64,000 nt of DNA from Ascidia mentula (Eukaryota > Chordata > Ascidiacea > Phlebobranchia > Ascidiidae), in NCBI GenBank assembly GCA_947561715.1, contig OX387205.1, positions 1,555,001-1,619,000 on the forward strand, in the 5' to 3' direction. Positions 23,839-38,500 of the stretch are shown one piece after another. The notes beneath the pieces were generated by a model. That model made no database searches and was not told where the DNA came from. It worked only from the letters and a program-made list of their open reading frames with translations. Both the position numbers and the translations under genes were made by a program. The first letter of the stretch is position 1; each line of letters begins with the position of its first letter.

Positions 23839-26800
23839 GTTTGTAAACTGCCTGAAGACATTTTCAGGTTCACATTATAGCATTTCAGTCACCTAAACAC
23901 CACAAGAGCGATCTGCCAATTTTCCCACCCATATTATATATAAACAGTGTGACGATGCATGCAACTTAATATGAGAACGGGTTTAAAATGCGTTTCGTGT
24001 CACCGTGCGGGAGAATTTAAGATAATGAGGTTTATAAGGCGGGATATAGCCGCTGGGCTTGACATCAAATCGCCGTGTTCAATGCAGGCGGCAATTTTTC
24101 CCGTGTTAATAATTCAAGACCTAAGCTCGGAAAGTTCTGAGCCACAGCCTAAACATATTAAAAATTTCAGTACGTTTTTTTGGCAAATAGGTCCTCTGGG
24201 GCCTTTTCTGTTAAACAGTATTTAATTAAACTACAAAAATGTTTATTGCAAATCTGTTATTTGTTCACATGCTGCAGGCCAAGCAAATTAAAAAACTATT
24301 ATTTTATCTTATATTTTACTAAAAGCATTCGCCACTAAACAAAGCAATAAATTAATAGACCAGAATCTTTAAACAACGTTTGGACACTGATATATCTTAA
24401 AAATAATTTAAACAGTAGTTCTGTCATGAAATATGTTTACAAAATGCTTTTTTTACAAAATAAAAACATTACTGTACATCAAAAAATACATTTTAAGCAA
24501 TTTTTATTAGAATACACATTTGTAAATTAGATTGAACGACAGTTTTGACACCAATCGCTGCTCTAGCATTATATTTTACATCGAGTGTAATTCGAAGAGA
24601 CTCCTTTGGGGTCCGGTTGTTGTTTAGTATTTTTGTTGGTTTTCGTCCGTAATTCTGCGACCTGCTTTTCAGTGGTTAACACAAACTGGTGACGAACTAA
24701 GTGTCATCGTATCAACTACCAGCAAGCGGCCACGTACAATATTTGTAAACACTTGAAAACATTGTTGACAAACATCCACGTTAATCCGCCGACAGTTGAA
24801 AGCGTTTTGTGGTTGAATCACAACACCCTCTCAAGACATGTATGGACGCACAACCAACCCAAAAAATTAAATTGTTTGAAAATGACCGGTGATTTGGAAG
24901 AGCGACCCGGCGCCAAACAGTTGTGTGACCTTCCGCGTTTCAAGGTCAAAGGGTTAACGACAATAAAAATAAATCGTTATCATATGATTGCCCAGTCAAA
25001 CCGGTTACACTCAGGGTCGTGTATGCGGTGCAAATGTCTATCGTAATTGTCCATCAATCTGCCAAGTTGGACCAAACGGTGGCTGATGTTACTTTTCTGC
25101 GAGGTTATTTTACGATCAGCACTAACTCTGTTTATTGGCGATGGTTTTTACGAAGAACAGAATGTCAGTGCGTGGCATTCTAAAAGACATCTCTTTATTA
25201 AAATGCCCAAAGATACATTAAATTATTGTTTTAACCCATATTTTTTATAATGTGCCATGCGGTATTTGAAGCATTATAACGTTAAGAAATTCATTCCTAT
25301 TTCCACACATGTGTAATTCCTATAAATAGTATCAATGAAACCAAAATATAAGACCTTCCAGCGTGCTTTAAATGTGAAAGTTATTATGTTGAATTAAATC
25401 AGTAAGATAATAATATTTCATTGATCCAATGTTTACCACATGAACATATTCAGTATAAACGGATAATAAAGATCAGTTTAGCATACAGCATGATCTCTAA
25501 TATAACAGCTGTTTATTTGACGGTGAGATGAATGTTTAAAGTTGATGAATAATGCAAGTGAAGGTATTTCTCCAACCTTGTGCAGTCACCATGGCAGTCG
25601 TACAACCTTAGCGGCATCACATGGCATGTTTTATGCATTTTGTTACTTTCGGATATCGCGCGTCCTAAACAGAAAGTCACTTTTTACGTCACAATGCAAT
25701 AAAGAAAGCACCAGGAGGAATGCGCCGCGAGCGAAAACCGTGTTTTCCCCAAACTCGCCGCTACTTGGTAAGCTAACAAACATTTCCAAAAACTTGTGAG
25801 GAGAAATCACCGTTTTGACTTTAAAACACAAATCTGCACCGCAAGCAGTTTTGAATAAACCCTTGTTGAGTCATAAGGATAAAATCCGACAATTGTGATG
25901 TCATAACTCCCTTCGTCGACTCGCTTTGAAAAGGTGCGCTTAAAAATGTTAAGTGCTGTAAAGGCGTCCCTTAATTAAGAAGATCTTTTTTTAGCATATC
26001 CACCTCTCGAGTCCGCCATTTAATTGTCACACACCCGTTGCACAATTTCCGAGCCCACACAGCACAACAAATTTAACCGTTGACGTCATAATACCGATTA
26101 TGTCGCATGTTTGGCCGCTTGATTGCAAACATGACAATGGGATGTATATGAGTGGGTTTAAAAGCTGGCGCCAAATCTTGTTCAGTATTGGGATTTCAAT
26201 GGCTTAATTGGGCAAACTGTCGAGTGCGACCAATCCGGATAAACCTCCTTCATATTATGCTGTTCTACCGAAGACAGCTTTGCCAAAATAAGACATTGAG
26301 TTTTAAAGGTACATAGATAAAAGGTTAGGAAAATACTACTGATAAAAATGTGATAAACGCAGTGAGTGTTTGAAAGTCTAATCAATGTAACATGATTAAT
26401 AGCATATTACCTTTGGCTTCTCCATTCAAAAAGGCACATGTTTGTCAAGTATGGTTTGATTCCACAATCACTATTATAACAGCGCATTGCTCACAAACAA
26501 TGTGTTTGTACCAATCCATTATAAGTTTTTTGTGCGAAAACAAATGATCTAACGAAATTACTGAAATAAATTTTCGGTCCCGGAATGTCGCCAAGCAATT
26601 TGCAACACACTTGTAGCGTCGTTAGATTGTAAATCTTCGCACTGTGTTTCTTGCACTGAAAGACCCGTGCGACCTTTCCGCTCATGGCCTTCGGCAATGT
26701 CATCGCGAAGACAAAACGTATGCATGAGCACGTTTTCATAGATCATCTCCACGTTTTCCAAACTGAACTTTAACCACGTTTACGACTGTGGCTGACCGCT

Positions 26801-28549
26801 TCAATTAGTACACCGACAAATGTTCCCGTTGTGTGATTAGTCGGTGAACTTCAAAGCGCGCGGTTAACTGCGATAACAGTTTGTGTATCCTCGTTTAAAC
26901 ACTAAGATTTTAAAGACATGATGGTAATCTGTTTATCTTCAGATGTCGCATCGTGTGGTTTGCGCGTACGTTAAACAAAGATCAAATGTCTTACCTGAAT
27001 GATGGAAATGTGGAATGGGATTTTCACAAAACGATACAAACGATTTCCTAAACAATGGCGCACCTATTTCAGCACCTGTAAAATAAAACATAAGGATAAT
27101 ATAATGTACATGGCGTTGTAAAGTGTCAAGTAACAAATGATTCTAAACTAAAGGGAATGCGGTCATTTTTATTCCTTTATTTTCCAAAAGTTGTTGAACT
27201 CTGTTTCGTATCAGCATTCGTTTATTTTTATATTTAAATAAAACTCTCTGCTTTTATTTAATGTTTAATAAAAGCGCCTTTTCAAAATTGTTTTGAGTAA
27301 TGTTACACAGGACTTTAACAAAATTTTACGCGACATTTTTAAGTGCAACAAATTCAAATAAAAGTGGCAAAAGAAATTAAAATTCTGTCGCAAGTGCACA
27401 GGTGGTAATTACGCGTCGAGCGGTTCTAAATTTCCGCTATATTTTGCCACAAAATAACACTTGGCCAAGATTTGAACTCGTATTAACTGACCAACAAATT
27501 CCAGACTGTCGGGAAATTTGAGGTAGCAACTTAACAGATTGGAGAACCTTTTCTTCTTATATACTGGAATATATAATTTTATCACGTCTCAGAACCAAAC
27601 TACGTCGATGAATCCAATATTCAGAATGTTATTCACATCATGAAAGATTAAAGAAATAAGGACAAGGTAGGGATATGAATACCGATTTTAGACGATTTAA
27701 GTTGTTCTCTTTATTTTTAACGGACGATCAGTGCCTTAAGTTCCCAATTACATGACGTTATTTTAGTTTCTGCCAAAGAAAACGTAACATTCTTTGCAAC
27801 CATGTCATACACAGAGTTTAAACAACTAAAGTCCTTTCGGAAAAGCGAATCTCCGTTCCGTTCTGCCTCCAACTCAAACTGAACCTCGAAAAACTTCCAC
27901 AGTTGTCTCGTTCTTATCCCTGCCCATGCACTCTCATATTTGGGCAAAACTTATCCGCAAACCTTGATACGCGCTCGAGCGCTGCCTCCGCGTAATTTCG
28001 ACCCTCAAACAAAGGACGTGTATGGACTAATTATGACGTCATAATTTTGGACTTGTAGTAAGTTTTAATTGCCTTCAAAGTGTGTGGTGGTGTTTACAAA
28101 TATGGGAGCGCACAGAGGATAATTGCAGCTGTGTAGTCGTGCCTCCATATTCCTACGACCTCCATGCTTACGTACGCAAAGTTATGAGTGCGGTCGAATT
28201 TGCCCATCAAATTGATCAGTTTTGTTCGAATAAAAACGCCCTGACCACATCTACAAAATTAGCCCGTGTCAAATGAAAACACATTTTTGCACGATGACTA
28301 ACTTTTTGAATACCTCAGTTATACGATATACGTCAAATCTTCTTGGTTAACTCGAGCAAAAACGTAAATTCCTTTCCCCCGAACTTCATAAAGCTAACGA
28401 CTGGTTGTCAAATTGTCTCCTTAAAAACTACCCTAAAACGAAAAGGTTGCCTCGCGACGGTAATGTTGGAATTTAATGTAGTTTTTCTGTTGAAATAGTC
28501 TTTTTCGTTTTGCCAGCTATATTCACTGATTGGTAAAACTTGCGAAACA

Positions 28550-28960
28550 CTGTTTTTTTCGCGCACTCCACTCGCAAAGCCGCCAATCTCACAAGTCTTC
28601 CACCCTCCTCGTTCTAACGTGCATTAGAACATGAACTTCCTGCTCGGTGTGAGTCTTTCACTTCTCAATCCCTCACTCCCCCTTTTTCCCACCCCGTCCC
28701 GCGTTATTCGACACCACATGGAGCGCCACCGAGCATGATCACTTTCAACTTTCGTCACCCCCATCGTTACGTGTCGAATCATCAACAATGACGTGTTCAC
28801 CACGGACGTCGTGACGTCATGCGCGTTGCGCCATTGTTTAGGACGCGATCGCGATTATTTGCGACAATTCCCCATCGCGTTAATTGCTCTGCGATATCGA
28901 ATTTGTTCACATTTATGGAACAAAGCTGTTCCACGCACGTCCTACGTCACAATACACAAA
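28550..28960. promoter_or_regulatory. CpG-dense, GC-richer stretch, possible regulatory region
   Basis: CG dinucleotides are frequent here (for example within ggacgcgatcgcgatt) compared with the AT-rich surroundings, and a TGACGTCA palindrome sits at 28812-28819. No exon is recognised next to it. Promoter or enhancer function is a guess from composition only. Confidence 0.3.
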
Positions 28961-29995
28961 AGAATCTGTATTGTGACGTGGATTTATTGAATGAATGTAC
29001 TGCAACAAATGTCTCTAAAACGCAAAAGAATTATCGCAATTTTCCTATTCGTGACAATTTTCAAAACAACAAGAAACTCACAAACAATTGAACTACAAGT
29101 CACTTTAGTAAAGTCACAATTTCAGCTACAATCTGTCAATAACAACAAGAACACATGTGGCCTGCGAAAATGGCCTCCGCCTGTGATAGCCTAACACTTG
29201 ACATTGTGACAGCAAAAGGCAGACTGAACGGAAAGTCGCATTGCTTGAGGCGACAGAGGATTGGTCTCTGCGAGATACCACCACATCTCACTAATGGACC
29301 TGCCTGCGCCTTTGGTAATGGACAAAGCAAAGCGAAAATTGCCGCGCAGATTTGCCGCAACACAACTTGTCTTGAAATCACCACGAGGAGATGGTGCATG
29401 GTATTGGGAAACATAAAGCTTCGCCCAAATCGATCGTTGTCAATTATTCTTTCGTTAAATTTTGGTAACTTTTTTCGTTTAAACAAAATAATTTTGTTTA
29501 GAATTAATTCAAAACGTTTCAATCGACAGTTTTTATTGCGGTGCGTTTTGGAAAGCTTACCTTCGCATCACCAATTTTTCAAATAAATCCACGTTCATTA
29601 TAACTTCCACACAAGAAACCGTGGAACAATACCCTGAAATTTGAGGTAAGCTGTCATGTATTATTCATATGAGAGGATGCAATGCGTTTGGGAAATTATT
29701 CGGTTCTTTTCTATGAGCAAGAAATACATTTAAAACCTTCTGGTGACAAAATTCCAACAATAAAAGAATTTATGAAGAAACAACAATTTAACTTCATTTC
29801 TCTGTAAAATTCGTGACAACGATCTCGCATAACTTAGTGGATGTCTTGTATGTTTCGCCTAAAAAGGCACAAAACTGCACTTTGTTACTCACAAGAAGTG
29901 ACAGACGACCAGTGTGCGATCTTTTATTATAAAGGGACGATCCTGTCTTGCTAGGCGAAAGCATATGGTAATACTTCTTTATTATAAAGTATATA

Positions 29996-30032
29996 GAAAT
30001 ATTAATTTCGCACAAAGGGCATCGTCAGCTTC
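29996..30032 (-). ncRNA. Hammerhead-ribozyme-like motif, intergenic
   Basis: Minus-strand order: stem I GAAG, core CUGACGA, one extra U, stem II GCCC/GUGC with one mismatch, GAAA, palindromic stem III AUUAAU, cleavage base A, stem I UUUC. Stem I pairs over 4 bp including one G-U. Nearby short inverted segments (tttattataaag at about 29922 and 29979) recall the 20.2-kb element. Confidence 0.45.
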
Positions 30033-32469
30033 GGTAGTTATTTAAATAGATTACACAACCAATTCAATAAGTCACAGAACCTAGTGATGCCTTTTCAAGC
30101 GAAATATATATGATCAAAGGTATTTTCGATTAGCTCAATGATCTTTTTTCAGATCACCTTATTGACTATTTGATATTACAAGGTCGCCTAATTGACCTTG
30201 AAACGACGCGATCTTGCCACTGGCGCGAAAATCCCCTGACATATTAAACTAAATGAACTCTTTTGTTTTAGTTGGAAATATTTTGCCGTTGGTTTCATGC
30301 AAGCACCTCGTTATGCCCAGCGACGACCGAAGCCCTGTCGTTAGGCCGCATTCATTCGGGTCATTATTATCAACGTGGCATCCAAGAACCTGGATTTAAC
30401 CAACCCTTTCCGATCTGCAAGGGGTTGTTACCAGGTGAGCGGAGGTTAAATTTACGGAAATGGTGCGGTTTAAATATTGGGCAGTAACAGTGAATTGCGG
30501 GTTGGTTTGATCACAAGGCTGCGAATGAAGGGGTGGGTCGAGTGGCTATTTGTCCTGGCTTGATGCAAATAATTGCCAACCGCACCCGGTCATTCAAGGA
30601 CTGATGCGCTGGAGCGTTTTGTTTTGGTGCCAAATTCAGGCCAAAGCAATGGGCCTATATAGGAATGGACATGACAAAAATGTTATCAATGAAAACTATT
30701 AAACGGTTATTATGACGTTACAAACGATGACGCAGCAAAACACGAAACAATATTGTGAGTTATCTTTCACGATAAGAGCAGCGGTTCAAAACCTTTTGCA
30801 AATTTTACACTTTTATAAAACAAGAATCTCCGATTTACCCCCAATACACAAAATCGTGCTCAATTTTTTCAAAAACACTAAAATCAACGAACTTCTCGAG
30901 AATAAACAAGAGGTGTTTTGTCAGAATCTACACGAGTTTACATGGGTTTTATTCAATGTAACAGTTTCCCTTTTTTGATATTTTCAACGCAAAGAATGAA
31001 GAAATTTAACTTCAGGGTTGATTTTACCCTAGGATGAAGATCAAGAGCCAAATCACTTTATGTAATGTATTTCGTCCTTAGGAACAAATGCGTATCTGGA
31101 AAATCTGGAGAGCTTCGTGAACAAACTTAGTTTTCATTCCGAACCTTCGCAAACAGTAACCAAGATACTGTAAATTGTACATGAAAACCCTGTCAAAAAA
31201 CTTCTGTTCGTGTTTTGAGCTTAAACAAGACATGAAATGACTTGCGTTGTGTTTGTTGCTTGTCGGTTACAAGAATAGAACGAATCTTTTCTTGCCACGT
31301 CATAGGCGGTTTTCGGGCTTGGAAGTCCTGCAACCCATGGAGATATGTGTGATAAAATCTTAAAATAATGTCAGATCCATTATAGCATTTCCAAGTAGCT
31401 GATTTGATAAAAAAAACAAGTTTTGCTTCTTTTTGTAGCGAATTTAAACCGGTTTGTCCATTTCAAATCGAGTTTTTTTAAGTGACAAAATTGTCGTTGC
31501 ACATATTTATACAAAAATACGCAAAAGATTGCAATAAAACTACATAGTTAGCACAAGTATATCGATTGCTAGTTGGCAAACCTTGTTAGTTCTTGTGCTG
31601 ACATTCCTAACAAGTTTTATTCACTTTGACATTCAGCAGCCCAGGTGACAAAGGAAGGTTTCCTGACGTCACTGCACTTGTTTTGTCCGGTGGGATCGCC
31701 TCAAATCGGATTTGGGCACGACGCGCCTCAAGCTGTACATACCCGGTAATTTGCGGGTCAAGGAAATGCGGGAGGTTGAGCTACCGACCCTGTAATTAGC
31801 AACGGAAGGTGCCTGATTGTTAGCTGCAAGCTCGAACTCTAAAAATGCTTAAAACAATTGATGTTGAAATAGTGAATGATCTGAATGGTGAATGAACGAC
31901 CGCAGAATTCAAAATACATAAAATTTACTGAAACAGTTGCATTATTTGTTGGGATTTTGATGATAATTGTTCGGATTTGGATGTTTTGTGGAAAATATGT
32001 TTTATTTCCGGTGATAATTCGATGAAACGATCGCAAACTACTCAGAAAGAATTTCTTTGTTCGAAATTTTTATCGAGTATTATGACGCAATAAATCGGAT
32101 TGCTTAGGATAATGCTGGCTTTCTCGAACTGGTTGTGACGTAACAAGGAAAAACTCGCTCAACGTCGCGCCAAATATGGTAATCAGCAATCATAGCAGAA
32201 CATTCCTTTGGCTTTCACTATACGTACAAGAGATAATAAGTCCTGCTACTACCTCATTAGAAACCTCTATATGCCACTGCAGAGGGCCGATAATTGGTTG
32301 GTTTTAAACAGTCAATACCCATACGTGTTTGTTTACTGTCCCAATCGTTACTGTTAAGCTCATTACATCCAATAATTTACGGCCTGCATTCTTCTGCAAT
32401 AAAAGTAACTACTTCTGTCCACACAGGTTTAAGCAATAAGAGAGATCACAAAATCGGAAATTGAAAATT

Positions 32470-32475
32470 TTTATT
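32470..32475 (-). promoter_or_regulatory. Polyadenylation signal, UBR3
   Basis: AATAAA on the minus strand, about 104 bp past the UBR3 stop codon. Confidence 0.6.
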
Positions 32476-32578
32476 TGGGAACAACACAGCAATCACTGAA
32501 TTAGCAGCAAAAATATAACAATCAACGTTAGACTGGTGATGTCGCGAAAAAAAGGTTGCATTCAAAACCATTGTGACG

Positions 32579-35500
32579 TCATAATTTATGGTGGTGGAGC
32601 ATCCAGTTTTTGCAGGAGTTATCGAACGAGTGGTTTATCCACTGACGTTCGAGAACAAGTAGTCTTTCCTTCTTTAGAAACAGAGGTTTCCCTCTGGCCC
32701 AGTCTCGGTCGACTTCTCCGTGGGCATCCAGATACAAGGTGCCTGGGAGGATTTCGAGAGGTTAAAATCTTTAAAGCCAGTGTTTCACAAAATTGTTTGG
32801 TCGGTTTGCAAAAATTTATTTAGCGCGTTTGGCTGTCAGTATATCTTTGCAATAAATGAAATACTTGTGATGGGAAATGCCCTTTCCTTACCGAATACTT
32901 GTTTTTTTTTTATCAATATGTTTTGTTCATTGCGTTTTAGTAGAGTTAGGATAAAATCCCCAAGCCATAAAAATAGTTTTAAAATTTCACGGATCTGTAG
33001 TTTGGTGGGTTGTATTTGTAAAGCGCTTGGACATTAAATTCCATTCGAAATTGATAAAAAACATGTTTCAATTTCTACATAAACTTAGATGTTGGTTTTC
33101 GTGAGTTTGTTGTCAAAATTTTACTGCACTATGTCTGTCTTAACTTGCAATGTACACAAACAAGACGGCCGCAAGAGAACCAATGAAGGTAGATATTAAC
33201 TCACCCCAGTAGCAGAACCGATGACCACGCAAAATCACCACATTGCATGTGTTGATGAGAAGGAAGATACCCGTGCCCGCTCCACAGCGCCTCGCGTGGC
33301 GACTAGCGGCAAATTGACCTTGGTTCGGTGAGCAAAGGGATTTGTAGCAAACGTATGCTCCACACACGAGACAAATGGCCGGTTCCTTCGGTACTTCACC
33401 GCATTTCGTACATTTCTATGCCATAATGTACAGGAGTTGTTTGTGGTAAATTCAAAAACACGTTAAGAAACAGGTGTTAGAAACACAAAAGTACGACATA
33501 TTTCTGAAAATAACGACAACATCAGTCTGGGATCTTTTTTTCAAAATGCACGAAAAAGGTTGTTATTTAATTGTCTGTATTAAGTTGCTATTCCATAAAC
33601 CATTTTGCACACCGATCATAAAGCTACGTATGTTGAGAAATAAGTCTTAAAGTAAGTTCTGAAACCAAGTAAGAAAGAGGATTTTTTAAATTTATTTTTT
33701 TCCCAACACACCTGCTGTCTAAACATAAGAAACAGGAACCGATATTCTTCTGGTAAGTCAATCAATTTCGGAGAAAACCAGGTTTTGGATGAAGTCAGTG
33801 TTCTGTAAACTGGAGAGTAGCTTGTCCCACCTTTTTGCAATAACTAAGAAAACAAAATAAAATGATCAGAATTTGGCCAAATGTTTCTTGTATTTCAGTG
33901 AAGGCATGAACAGGTTTATATGCGAAAGTATTATTGTCATAATGTCATTAGTTATTGAGCATTAAGATAACAAAATACGTTTAAAGTAGTTTGTTATTGT
34001 GCTGACATGTTTTTTTTGCTAAAATATGAAATTAAATTAAGGCTGTTCGAGTTCATAATGTCTGACTGAAGTAAAGTTTAGTCCACAGGCCATCGAGGGA
34101 CTCAACAGTTGGTTTGGGAACCAAAGATGATTTTAACAAAGAAAAAGTGCCAAATATTCACCTCTCTGCACCAACACGATATCAACGGCTTCGGGTCGCT
34201 TTCCCATTTCAAACATTGTAACACATTAACATCTCCACTGTCGGACATAGGACACAAACCTGTTGCACCCAAAATTTTGTTACAAAGCAGCTTAACTTTT
34301 AACTTAAGCTTACCAAGATAGATCGCAAGCTCTGTAAACTCCTTTCTTCCACGTCGGATGAGCGGAAACTCATTTCCACTTTTAACCAAGTGATATTGAA
34401 CAAGGGATGCTATTTGCATGAAATGGAGCACGTAGTCCTCAACCAGTGTGAAAACAGACTGTGGAACAACATAGTGTATCTTAACCCAGTGCCTTTTTTG
34501 ACATGGAGAGTTGCGCACCTCTCTGTATAGGACGTTTTTACAGAAGTGGACAAAAAATTGCACACATTTTAACCACATAAATAATTTACCAGTTTTTAAG
34601 TCATCACGAGCATGAGCTTTGTTTGCGAAATTAAAACAGAACTCCTGCAATTACGTTGTGTCTGATTATGACTTTGGCATGAGTAAATATTGTTCAAAGT
34701 ATAATGTGGCGATACAATATTTGGGTGAATTAAATGTCACAAATTTTGAGCATGGGCCCCAAAAAAAATTAAAAATTTACGGGCCTAATCCACCACAAAG
34801 AATATTGCCATGTAGTGCAGAAAAAAAACACGCAACATAAGCCTTTATCTGTAGCCAAAATATATGCCTGAAGTGAGTTACCTCTTGTGTGTAGACAGTT
34901 GAGAAAGGTTGTGTTGTAACAGTGTTGCTTTCTGCAAGCAGTTTGGGTGGCAGGGAGCGAATTACATGAGCAAGCAAACACTCCAAGTTATCTCCTGTAA
35001 ACGCCATCCCAGTCGAGCTGGATTTCCAACCACTGTGATACAAGAAACAAAGCTCAGCACAATAACATACGCAAACTGGAGCAATTTAATTTCCTAGTTT
35101 TTGGGTCCTACGTATATAACTGATACATACATATACATACTGAAAATAACTGAGACTCGGTTTGGTAAATGTAATCCTATGTAAATGCAGTACTTGCAAA
35201 CTATACATACTACTCACATAATCAGAATTTTTTACACCAAGAGTACAATATGCTCAACAGGAAATATGTTCTATCATAGAAATATCCTTGATAAAAACAA
35301 AAAAGGTTAAGTCCCACCTTCTCTCATGATCTGAAAATTTGCAAGCACTCTGCACAAGTGCCTGCACGAAGGCCAAGTTGTAAACTTTCTGCACAAGATT
35401 CTGAAAACTGATGACGTCACATTCTTTAAAAGGTGTGGCCTTGTGGAAGAAAAATAATATTCAGGGCATTATTAGGTTTGCAGGCTTGGCAGCCCAGCCA

Positions 35501-38500
35501 TTGCAGCCTAGATCAGCCACTTTTTCCTGACAAGTCGGAGCAAGATTTGAAAAATCAAGCTCCCAGTTAGGTTTGAACTCACGACCCTGGGCTAACCAGA
35601 CCCAATGCTCTACCAACTGAGATACAGGAGCTCAGTGGTTTCATGGGGTATATTGTGGCCAAGGTACACTGGTGCACAACCTTCACATATACATAAGAGA
35701 TCTCTACCAACATATCACATATTCAGGGCATTTAGTTTATGCTATTGCATGATGACTAGGCGCACTTCGAAGGCCCTCAATTGGCAGTGGTTGAACAACT
35801 ACCTATATGCGAAGGAAAGTTGTGCACTTGTGTACCAGTGTACCTTGAGCACAATATGCCCACTTTAATCACTGAACTCCTGTAGCTCAGTCAGTGGAGT
35901 ATTTGGCCTGGTTAGCCAAGGGCGTGAGTTCAAACCTCACTGGGAGCTTGATTTTACATGTTACGCTACAACTTGTCGGAAAAAATGTGACATGCATGCG
36001 TTGACAGTGAACAACTTAGTTCAGCAACAATACAATATATTTTTGCAAATAGGGCCACTTTTTCAACCTAACAGATCACATCAGCGCAGCTGGTGCAGCC
36101 AACAATGGTCTTTTCTGCTAACTAAAAAGGTGAGGACAAGTGGTTAATTAGCATCAACCTGTTAGGCACCAAATTAGGTACAAACCAGCAGAGACAGACC
36201 ACAGTGAAAACCAAAGTAATTCAATGCAAAGTTTGCAGTTTTACCAGAGACAAGTTAGGAAGGTACGAATTATAAATTAGCCTTGATTTATGTACAAATA
36301 AAACAATTGACTACAGTTATCAACAATGTATCCACCTCGTAGTTTTTATCAAGGAAAAGAGCATCCATAATAAGTTTGACAAATAGTGCAGATGGATCTG
36401 CATACAGGGCAGGAATCCTAACACATTGGATTGATCCAACACCTTTAGTAAGTAGATCTGACCATATTTGGGAAACACTCCATTCCTCAGGGTCTACCTC
36501 CCTGATAAGCATGTGACACAATGCATCTGCAAGAATGTGGAAACGTTAAAAGATGTTCTGTTTCTGTTTGAAACTAACAAATTACACTGCCATGATTTTA
36601 GCGTGGGTAAATTCAATGATTTCTTTTTGTCACAATTTTACATCTACCCGGACCTTTTTCATGTGGATGAACTACAAAAGTTGGACATTATGTAGTGGTG
36701 CATTGAGTTGAAAAACATGTCTATTTCGTTATTCAACTCAGCACGCCACGAAGTTGTGTCTAGCCCACATTAAAGAGGCCTTGGAAGAGATAAAAGAGAT
36801 GGGAAGTCGCAGCACTTCTACCAAATTCTTTAACTAACAGCTGTAAATGCAGTCAGCGACTTAAATTCAAAGTGGTAGGAATGTTGCAAAAACAAAATTG
36901 TGCGGATTCCAATCAGAATAAAAGCACTCAGCTATTTGGTCAAAAATGAATATTTGTAATATTTTAGCATTAACCTAAATCTCAAAAAAAAAACATTTTG
37001 CAACATGCAAACATTAAACTTCGCAAGCCTCTGTGAACTTGCGATTGCACGCAACAATACTAATCAACAAAACTTAATGTACACAATGCAGTAATATTTC
37101 ATGCAATGGCATGGTTGCCCCACAATGCCTGGGCTGCCAAGACTGCAAACCTCTTAATCTACACAAAAGCACAAATCTTGCCTGTTGGTATTTTACGTTC
37201 CACAGAAAGTTTCAAAACAGATTTTGAAATATCCCGAGCCTCAGGGGAGAGAAGAGACCCTCCCAATTGTAACAAGACATGTTCAAATATAGAAAGGAAT
37301 GCTGTGTAGACGTTGTTTAGTGTTGAACCTGAGAGACAATCTCTGCACTTCGCTTTCACTCCATTGTACGACTCAGCAATAGAGAATGAGGGGGGATTCT
37401 GACTTCCGCTGCAACAAACAAACCATTGTTACCTAACAATTCATTTAAATTGGCATCCAGTCCACTGTGAATATACATGCATGCAAACTGGAATGTAAAA
37501 ACATCAATTAAAAAAACTTTCGTAATCATAAACAGGGCGTCGATTTTTATTGCGTGTCGAACATCTTGAGAAAAATTGTCGTGCGTGTCAAATAGTAAAA
37601 ATGTAGTATCTGATAACTATCGCATGAAAACAACCATATTTCAATTGCATGATTCTTGTACTTACATAAGTTTAGAATTCAGGTTGAAATAACGACAAAA
37701 CAATACAAAACCTTGCTTATTTAAAAGGAAAATAAAAATACACAATACCTTGGTTTGCTGGCTGGGCATTTGAGGACAAGATTTGAGAGTTGTCTGCACA
37801 TTGGACACTTGAAAAAATATCTTCCATCCATGAGGTATGGTAATTGTTCCTGGTGTACAGAACTCATGTAGTCGGCATGGCATTTGATATGAACGTGATG
37901 ACCACAAGTGGTCACATGAGCGCCACCAAGTGGAGCATAACAATCTGATGAAAAAATATCGGATATATCGGATACTGACACATGATATGGTTTTTTATCA
38001 TGTTATTACTGCATTTACTAGGTTGGTTTGTAGGCTTAATATATATAACTTCGCATTTGCTGTTTAAGCAGTGAAAATCAAATCCTTTCTACTTTCTACT
38101 GCCAATAGAAATTAAATTTCTTTTACTTTCGCTAGTTTTAGGCATTAAATAAAATCATAAATAAAAGGTGACTATACGTAATTTGAACACAGTCTCACCG
38201 CCGTCATGGTTGTTATTTCTGCTTTGAAGAATATCAAATCGAACTTTTATGTCAGGACTTTTGCAAACAGTAGCAAAAGTGTCAACTTCTTGCCAAGCAC
38301 TGGCCGGCTGGGTTTTTATCCGGTGAAAACCTGATTTCTTGTGACCTTGAAACATGGCAAAAAAAAAATTGTTGTTTCTGAACTGAAGAGAAATGTGATG
38401 AAATTAGCAAGTGAAACAAAGAAACCACATTTGTTTGGCTAATTTAATTTATGTTAGCTAATTTATGACATAGCAAAGTATGTTTCTACTTAGAAATAGA

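Larger units (their letters stand above)
23175..32578. other. Long intergenic interval, no supported gene
   Basis: About 9.4 kb between the ZP gene start and the UBR3 3' end. It contains a TA microsatellite (23821-23838), a CpG-dense stretch near 28550-28960, a hammerhead-like motif (29996-30032) and several TGACGTCA palindromes. Open frames at 26491-26761, 27717-27947, 28991-29194 and 29136-29586 have no recognised domain. Some could be exons of an unrecognised gene. Confidence 0.5.
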
